Below the pieces are notes generated by a model. The model was not told the origin of the DNA. It was given only the letters and a program-made list of their open reading frames with translations, and did no database searches. Positions 57,240-64,000 of a stretch of 64,000 nucleotides of DNA are shown here, piece by piece. Positions within the stretch are counted from its first letter, which is position 1. Each line of letters opens with the position of its first letter. This stretch comes from Morinoia aosen (taxonomy: Eukaryota; Arthropoda; Malacostraca; Amphipoda; Talitridae). Location: the NCBI GenBank assembly GCA_030386875.1, contig CM059579.1, forward strand, positions 14,728,484 through 14,792,483, given 5' to 3'. A program made the translations under genes and the position numbers.

Positions 57240-59124
57240 AATCTTTACAGCCCCAGTGCTGCTGGTGGTGTGTGGAGATAGCCATAACTGCGAACATCAA
57301 AGCGAAAAATATATTTTATCCCCTTGCTTTATTCATATTTTTATGACGGGATGCTGTGGTGGAACGAATTTAGTGATCATGGAAATAGCCTTGGTAGGTG
57401 AGTTTGTACTTTCAAAACTGGTCAGAGAATCATGAATTATTTAAAGAAGAATTTATTAACTACAATGTTTTTCAAGTTTAATTGTTTCAATGCCTTTAAT
57501 AAAAAAAACAAGTTAAATAAAAGAGTCATTAAGTGCAACGACAAAACTACTGGGGAAGTTTTTATTTTTACCTAGGGAGAACCTTCTCCCTTGTACATGA
57601 ATTGTTTCCATTTGATGCGTTTCAAAATATGATTCACTTATGTGTTTAGGGCTATGGTATATATATCAGTGGCTACTTGATGGCAATTTTACGTTTTCCA
57701 CATTATTTGAGGTCGCGGAGGTCTTAGACTACTGGGAGGCGTAAAACACACGCAACATATCGATATCGTGAGGTTTTCGAACATTAATTTTGGGAATAAA
57801 CAGGAGATTTTATTTGATCAATGTCGACCTTCCAGTTGCAGGAGTTGTTACCATATCTGACACTCGAGCCCAGAATGACAAAAACTCTACGGTGTTGACG
57901 CTGAAGATTTAACTTTTCATTTTACCTACTTGGATGAATATTGAAAGTTAAATATAGAGATAATAGCGACTTATTAAGTCAAAACCGTGCGTGAAAGTGA
58001 TGTAATAACATCTATTGACGGTAAAATTTTGTTGAATAAAGAACTCACAATTGATTTTTTAAGGGTCTGACCGAAAAAAATAGGCGAAAATTTATCCATG
58101 CAACTTGGAAGCCCTGTCATAGAAACGAATTTTAAAATTGAGAGCTCAGTGGTTAAGAATTGTTGGATATCAGCTTGATTTGTATGCAGTGAATCCTGGA
58201 GCTCTGTAATCAAATATCGGTTTTATTTCGACCGAATTCTGCTCACGCTCACGAGCACAAAGTCGCTTCGTGAATCGCGCCTGTTTCAGTTTCATTTAAA
58301 AAACGAACAATGTGAATTACTTTTGTTTTGAGGATATACAAACGTACGATTTCGGGCTCTAAAGAATTTAATGAAAAAAGGCTCCATTGAAACTAATTGA
58401 ATTTTTTGTATATTCAGGGGCGCAGTCAGTCCATGAACTCACGGTTGGGAAATGTTTTCATATTGAATGCGAACGTAAATGAAAATGCTTGAAAAGCGCA
58501 CAGAGTTAATTTTAAAGTGAAGACATAGAATAAAGCAAATTTTTATTTCCAGAGAAAAACCCTGCACGTTTAACTCAAAACGAACTCAACAGGCTTAACT
58601 TTCTAACAATATTTTTTTTGCGATGCCTCACAGTTGAACATTAATTTATTGCAGAGAGAACACTAATTATGCCATGCACCCCGGAGAGAATATTAAATTT
58701 ATGTGGCTCTTTCCTCCTATCTTTCCTCATAGATTATTTCAGCGCAATATTTTCCAAATGTTTAGTTATTTAAACAGTTTACTAGGGATGTATTTGCTGG
58801 CAATTGTTTTCTTTTTAAGAATATGAACTTTCGGAAGCAAGTGTCGGGTGTATTTTAATGAGGCTCGAGCCTCGCTTCCTCAAAAGTTTTACTGAACTCG
58901 GAAATTTTTTGAAATAAGGTATACATTTTGCAGCATAAAGTAACAGACAGGAGGTCATAATTAGATATATTTAGATTTTAACAAAGGTCGCAGAAGGAAA
59001 ACAACCAACGATCGAAATTGACGAATTAGCATCGACAGAGCAGTGTATATTGGAAGCCTCTTTTTATCATAACATAAGGAGAAAAACGCTGAAGATGATT
59101 ATGTTCCCGGCCCGTGTTATACCT
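57240..59124. other. Gene-poor stretch, nothing supported
   Basis: AT-rich. Short frames (57199-57435; 57974-58213 minus) lack recognisable features. Confidence 0.5.
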
Positions 59125-59455
59125 CTGTGCCTCTTATACACAGATTTAGGAGGCACCCCATATTGATATGTAGGAGGCTCCTTGTGTAGAGATATAGGTA
59201 GCCTCCTGTATGGCGATTTAGGAGGTTTATTAAATAGAGATATAGGAGGCCTCCTGCATAAAGATTTCGAAGGCACTTTTTAAAGAGATATAGGACACCT
59301 GCTATATAGAGATATGGATATAGACGGCCTCCTGCATAGAGATATACATAGAAGGCCTCATATATAGAGAAATAAAAGACTTCTTGCATATAGAAAAAGG
59401 AGGCCTCCTGTAAAGACAAATAGGAGGCCTCCTGTGCAAAGATATAAGAAGCATT
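59125..59455 (-). repeat. Degenerate minisatellite around taggaggcctcctg (about 30-bp unit)
   Basis: About ten imperfect units of the form gatataggaggcctcctgca, each with a palindromic ggaggcctcc. Two minus frames (59067-59276, 59117-59593) run through it and are judged by-products. Confidence 0.85.
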
Positions 59456-61235
59456 AGCTACACCCAGCCGCTCAGGCGATGCGGCCACCGTGGCAGGCAA
59501 TCTCCCCGCGGGTCTTTCCCTCAGCGACGACTGTCGGTCTGATTTGCGCACGTAACTGGGTTTCCTGTCAGCGATGTTATTTGTGCTATCCAATGCTACG
59601 GTATTTTTGCTTAGCTTTGCCGTATTTTTTTAACATTTGGGGTGCTTTATTCGTTTGGTCTAGGAAATGGAAGGATGCAGTGGTGTTTTGATTTAACTGG
59701 CTCATAGTGATTCTTTAACAAATGGCTCGGTCGCAAAGCTCTGAGGTGTGTGATTAAAGTTATCTCCCTCCCGAGCACTGATATCAATAGATAGATTATA
59801 ATCTATCTTATGATGTTAATACTAGAGAGAGAGAGATAACTTAGAAGCGTCTTTTTTATTTCAATACTCTTATTATAATTATTCAAGCTTAATAGTGTTT
59901 ACGACGTTAAAAAAGTTTATGAAAAACGGGAATTGCTCTCTAAGTATTTAAGACCCTCCTAATTTACAGCAACTTCATGGTTTTGCCTTCTAAAAAACTT
60001 TTGCATCATTAACAGTCTACCCCTACAAATTTGAGCTTTCAGTATCGACGATATTGAAAATAAAGAACTTTAAACTCACAGATTCGCTTTCCTTAGTGAA
60101 CAAAAAGCGTTTTATGAGTGTTTGTGTAACAAGTGCATATCGTTTGCAAATAATGAACGCACCTGACAGCAATTATACTTGACGGGCTCTTCGTAGCTCG
60201 TGAGACTGATGGCTTTAATGGCTTTAGAAGGCTGATAGTGATGTACCTCTGCCTGAGTATGATGCTCATGATTAATATTTCTTTTACATCGTTATGTCAA
60301 TGTTCGTTATTACATGTTACTTTGAATAATCGACTTGAATTTCTCCGCTGTGACTGAGAGTTTTGCCCGAAAGACGTATGCAGCGCCGTGCGCAGCGAAT
60401 TCTTTTTGCCCAAACAAAGGTAAAAGTGTTGTTGATACGCTTTGCTTCAACGTTCCGAGGCCGAGGAGAGCTGGGCCGCTGTTCGGTGATTTAGCTTCTG
60501 GTGCATTCATTATTATGGTTTGAGTTAAGAAGACCAGCTTCTTGCGCCAAAATAAACTTTGTTTTTAAGCAGAATATCAATTTCATGAGTTTTCTTGAAA
60601 GAATGACTTACTTTGAGCGGTAAGAAGTTTTTGTGTCGTAAAAAAATGAACATGAAAATTCCAAAAATTTGCAAAAGCACTCGTGTAAAATTTTAATAGA
60701 ACATTTGAATTGAAATCTATTATAGTAGGTGTTGAGATGGAGTCAGAAAATTTAATAATAACATCTGAAATTTCTGTATTAAATTTTGTTTAAATTCTTG
60801 CGGTTGATCTTTTTTCAGCTATCGTGAAATTAGATGAAAGATGATTAGATGATTAGATGAAAACAGGAAATTAGAGGACTCGGAAGTTGTGGAGCCACAT
60901 GGAGAAAGATTTGAAGACCATTCTCATCATAGACACTTCATATTACAAAGTGAAAAAAACAGCATATCTTCAACCGTACATTCAACCTGCGTAATATTTC
61001 AGCTCATGTTTTACTAATACTTTAGTCTGTAATTGTGATGTATGCAGGTTTGTGAATTACGGAGCTCAATTTTGTTTCTCTAGTGAGAGGTTGAACAAAG
61101 ACTGGCAGGAAATAGGATGTTTGTTAGTTATATAATCAGTTCCTACGCTTAAAAAGCTAATTTCGGTCGATTACATACCCCTTGACACAACTCATTGTTC
61201 CTCCTTGACCAAACTGATGGTGAAGTGAACAAACT
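59456..61235. other. Gene-poor stretch, nothing firmly supported
   Basis: A GC-richer patch at 60335-60523 is open on both strands and has a donor-like caaag|gtaaaag, but no domain. A short AG microsatellite lies at 59825-59835. Confidence 0.45.
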
Positions 61236-61461
61236 TTAAGCGTAGACTGCGACAGATTAACCTGAACCCTAATATTAAACTCATATTAAAATAAATTTTA
61301 AAGATCAATTTCTGCAAGTAACGAACATTTAATTGATCGTACCTTCATTTAGTTCTAATTAAGTATTTATGAAAATTGAGTTTTGACTACTTGTGGCTCA
61401 GCAGTATTATGAAAATCCCTTCAGTGACCACCGGTGGGTCGCATCGCAGTCAAAAAGTTAA
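61236..61461 (-). mobile_element. piggyBac-like MITE, copy 5 (opposite orientation)
   Basis: 226 bp from TTAA (61236) to TTAA (61458). Read on the minus strand it starts ttaactttttgactgcgatg, then gcgacccaccggtgg, and ends gtcgcagtctacgcttaa. The body (aactaaatgaaggtacgatc) matches copies 3 and 4. Confidence 0.78.
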
Positions 61462-62199
61462 GCTGGCTTAGCTAACAGGTCATTGACGCGATCAGGATAA
61501 AGCTCAGTGCACACGACCACAGAAGCACAAACTCAGCGCTGATGAGGTACGCCGATGCCACTTAGAAACCCTTCAAGACTGGAATGGCAAAAGTGTTTGG
61601 AAATTCTCCACTTACCCCCGTAATTTCACCTCAGCATTGAATTTCGGTCACGTAGTTGAGTGAACACGTGATCAGTTCCCAACTTCTGGAAAATATGTTA
61701 AACAGATCATTTGCAGGATGGAGGTTGAATTGCAGCAGGGAATATCAGTAATATATAATTAATAATATAATGAACTGTTTCAAAAGCTATAATCCCTCCG
61801 GTAGTGAAATGTGTGAATTTTTTTATTCTTGACTGATAGGCTTAGGGAAATAAGACGAATTTTTCAATGTTTTATTGTTTCTATTGTCATGATATCACAC
61901 CCAGTTACGGCCTTTCTGCTTATGAGATGAATGAAAGGAATTTGTTTCTGTAAGAGTAGAAAACACAACTGAAATAAAGGGTACGGCGCATGTTACTCTA
62001 TTGTATTAATTAGATACCGGCACGTTAGGTTATACTTGATATGCTTGAATTTTTAAGCACATGTATCATAAGTGATATGAAAAATGCGAGTGCATTCGTT
62101 GTCCCTAAGTTTTAAAATGATCTCATACATTTTTGCCTACTTAATTGATAGCAGTAAACAATGCGCTCGTCGGACGAAGAATGCAAATATTCAGAATTT
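61462..62199. other. Gene-poor stretch, nothing supported
   Basis: AT-rich; no feature recognised. Confidence 0.5.
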
Positions 62200-62610
62200 C
62201 AGTTCGTGGTTTCACGTAAAGAAATTTCTCAAGCGTGAAAGCTTATGCATTTGAGCTAGTGATTTAATTAAAGCACAAAGGCCTTCGCGAGTGTGCGCAT
62301 TGAAGTTTAAGACATTCCTATATAGCCAAAGGCTTAATGAAATCGCTTAAATTGAAACTTAAGCCGTTTACATAAGCACTCTAATCTAAGCAATTTACTG
62401 CGCGCATTGAAATACAAGACTTTCACATAACTACAAATGCTTAAGGATTTCACCAAGTTTAAGACAAGAGACATTCGCAAAAGCACAATTGCTTAAGTAT
62501 TTCAGTGAGAGCATAAAATATAAGACGTTCGCTTGAGCGCTAAGGCTTAAAAGTAAGTCATAGTACGAATTGAAATCCGAGACGTTTGCATACGTGTCAA
62601 AAGTTTGTCA
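62200..62610 (+). repeat. Degenerate tandem repeat (about 70-75 bp unit)
   Basis: About five or six imperfect units with recurring words gcttaag, gcgcattgaa, taagacattc and cataagcac. Confidence 0.6.
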
Positions 62611-62779
62611 TTTTACTCCGTGCATTGGTGTGTTAGGTACTGGCTCCAGGAGGTGGTAGGCGGTTATTCCTGACTTCCAGTCTTAAGGAAATCCGAAAAA
62701 TTTTTCTGCATTTTATTAATGCCATGGTAATGGTATCATACCTAATTAGGTTGATATATGTGTGCATTAGACCAGCACG

Positions 62780-63655
62780 ATTTTAGACCGTGACGATATT
62801 AGACGGTGACGATATTAGACCACCACGATATTAAACCGTGACGATATTAGACCATGACGATGTTAGACCGCCACGATATTAGACCGTGACGATATTAAAC
62901 CGTGACGATATTAGACCGTGACGATATTAGAGCGTGACGATATTAGACCGTAACGATATTAGACTGTGATGATATGAGACCGTGACGATATTAGACCGTG
63001 ACGATATAAGACCGTGACGATATTAGACCGTAACGATATTAGACTGTGATGATATGAGACCCTGACGATATTAGACCGTGACGATATTAGACCGTGACGA
63101 TATTAGACCGTAACGATATTAGACTGTGATGATATGAGACCGTGACGATATTAGACCGTGACGATATTTGACCGTGACGATATTAGACCGTGATGATATG
63201 AGACCGTGACGATATTAGACCGTGACGATATTAGACCGTGACGATATTAGACCGTAACGATATTAGACCGTGACGATATGAGACCGTAACGATATTAGAC
63301 CGTGACGATATGAGACCGTGACGATATTAGACCGTGATGATATTAGACCGTGACGATATTAGACCGTGACGATATTAGACCGTGACGATATTAGACCGTA
63401 ACGATATCAGACCGTGATGATATTAGACCGTGAAAATGTTAGACGGTGACGATATTAGACCGTGACGATATTAGATCGTAATGATATGAGACCATGACGA
63501 TCTTAGACCGTGACGATATTAGACCGTAACGATGTCAGACGTCCACGATATCAGATCGCCACGATTTTAGACCAGCACGATATTAGACCGTAACGATATT
63601 AGACCGTCACGATATTAAACCACCACGATATTAGACCACCACGATATTAGACCAC
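62780..63655 (+). repeat. 16-bp minisatellite (about 54 units)
   Basis: The unit is gaccgtgacgatatta, with variants gaccgtaacgatatta, gactgtgatgatatga and, at both ends, gaccaccacgatatta. Three-unit blocks (taacgatattagactgtgat) recur around 62,950-63,130, showing higher-order copying. It ends 18 bp before the stop codon of the gene fragment at 63674-63745. Confidence 0.95.
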
Positions 63656-63673
63656 GCTATCCAGAGGAGCTGT

Positions 63674-63745
63674 TCAGAGATCGTCGTTCTTGATGTCGCT
63701 CATCTGCAGGGCGACGATGAGGTAGGAAGCAGCGAAACCCAGCAT
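63674..63745 (-). CDS. Putative last exon of a gustatory-receptor-like (7tm_7) gene
   Basis: On the minus strand acceptor gctcctcgaacag precedes 23 codons and TGA. They read MLGFAASYLIVALQMSD and then a short polar tail. Insect gustatory receptors end in a seventh membrane helix with the motif TYhhhhhQF, commonly on a short last exon preceded by a phase-0 intron. SYLIVALQM fits with Ser for Thr and Met for Phe. The frame also stays open upstream (TNELLLEQ) past the acceptor, so the exon may be longer. The rest of the gene would lie beyond the right edge; 63,750-64,000 shows no further exon. A short motif gives modest certainty. Confidence 0.42.
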   Translation of the reverse strand: MLGFAASYLIVALQMSDIKNDDL

Positions 63746-64000
63746 CTGTTCGAGGAGCAATTCATTCGTAAATTTCTCGTAAATTGTTTTACAGCGTATC
63801 CATGCACTTGATTCTCATAGAATTTGGGTTTGAATGATGGGTGCATTTTTTGAAAATTTTACTGGTATTTAATTGGTAAATTGTTTTTCTCGGATTTTTT
63901 CACTCGAGCAGGCAAACTTCTACTCCGATTTTAAAAACTGAAAGCCTCGTCATTTACAAAAATATACTGATATTAGGAAAAATTTTATAAATTACAATAA
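63746..64000. other. Right edge of the window
   Basis: AT-rich, presumably intron or upstream sequence of the minus-strand receptor-like gene; nothing else recognised. Confidence 0.4.

Noticed and set aside
62780..63655. CRISPR-like appearance of the regular 16-bp array (also the 27- and 30-bp arrays)
   Set aside because: Units are contiguous with no unique spacers, and the genome is eukaryotic.

Overview
The window looks like a piece of a repeat-rich animal genome, most likely an arthropod. Evidence: an interrupted C-type lectin gene with short GC-richer exons in long AT-rich introns, a Ty3/gypsy retrotransposon, piggyBac-like and hAT-like MITEs, and a short terminal exon resembling the C-terminus of an arthropod gustatory receptor. 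I cannot name the species. All exon calls come from reading frame, splice signals and phase, with no transcript support.

Layout. 1-5.9 kb is mostly AT-rich and gene-poor, with one possible minus-strand terminal exon (199-464) and a decayed interspersed repeat. 5.9-16.4 kb holds a plus-strand secreted C-type lectin-like gene with at least five phase-1-linked exons (5916-6246, 6841-6942, 11050-11151, 14332-14523, 16152-16366; 313 codons) and a possible sixth exon at 12469-12672. Its introns carry most of seven same-orientation copies of a SINE-like repeat, a tRNA-derived SINE, and two minisatellites that sit exactly on splice sites. 17.2-21.35 kb is a 17-bp satellite of about 243 units with a higher-order duplication.

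21.6-32.6 kb is a graveyard of DNA-transposon derivatives: a TTAA-flanked MITE family, hAT-like MITEs, a mariner-like MITE remnant and a 1.65-kb foldback element with an 8-bp target duplication that contains another palindromic element. Minisatellites lie between them. 33-41.5 kb is gene-poor with more short arrays (units of 20, 27, 9, 38 and 16 bp). 42.0-48.0 kb is a Ty3/gypsy element with a 5' LTR, a gag-like ORF ending on a textbook -1 frameshift heptamer, and an intact protease/RT/RNase H ORF. It has no recognisable capsid region, integrase or 3' LTR. 48-64 kb is mostly AT-rich non-coding DNA with a 357-bp palindrome, a fifth TTAA MITE, degenerate arrays, a 16-bp array (62.78-63.66 kb) and the gustatory-receptor-like terminal exon (63674-63745, minus).

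How the parts relate. The only host gene with a convincing multi-exon structure is the lectin: signal peptide, Cys-rich N-terminal segment, two duplicated Cys-bounded modules, then a long-form CTLD. The rest is selfish or tandem DNA. The most notable pattern is where minisatellites lie relative to the lectin splice sites: one array starts at a 5' splice site, and another repeats a 3' splice site about eleven times.
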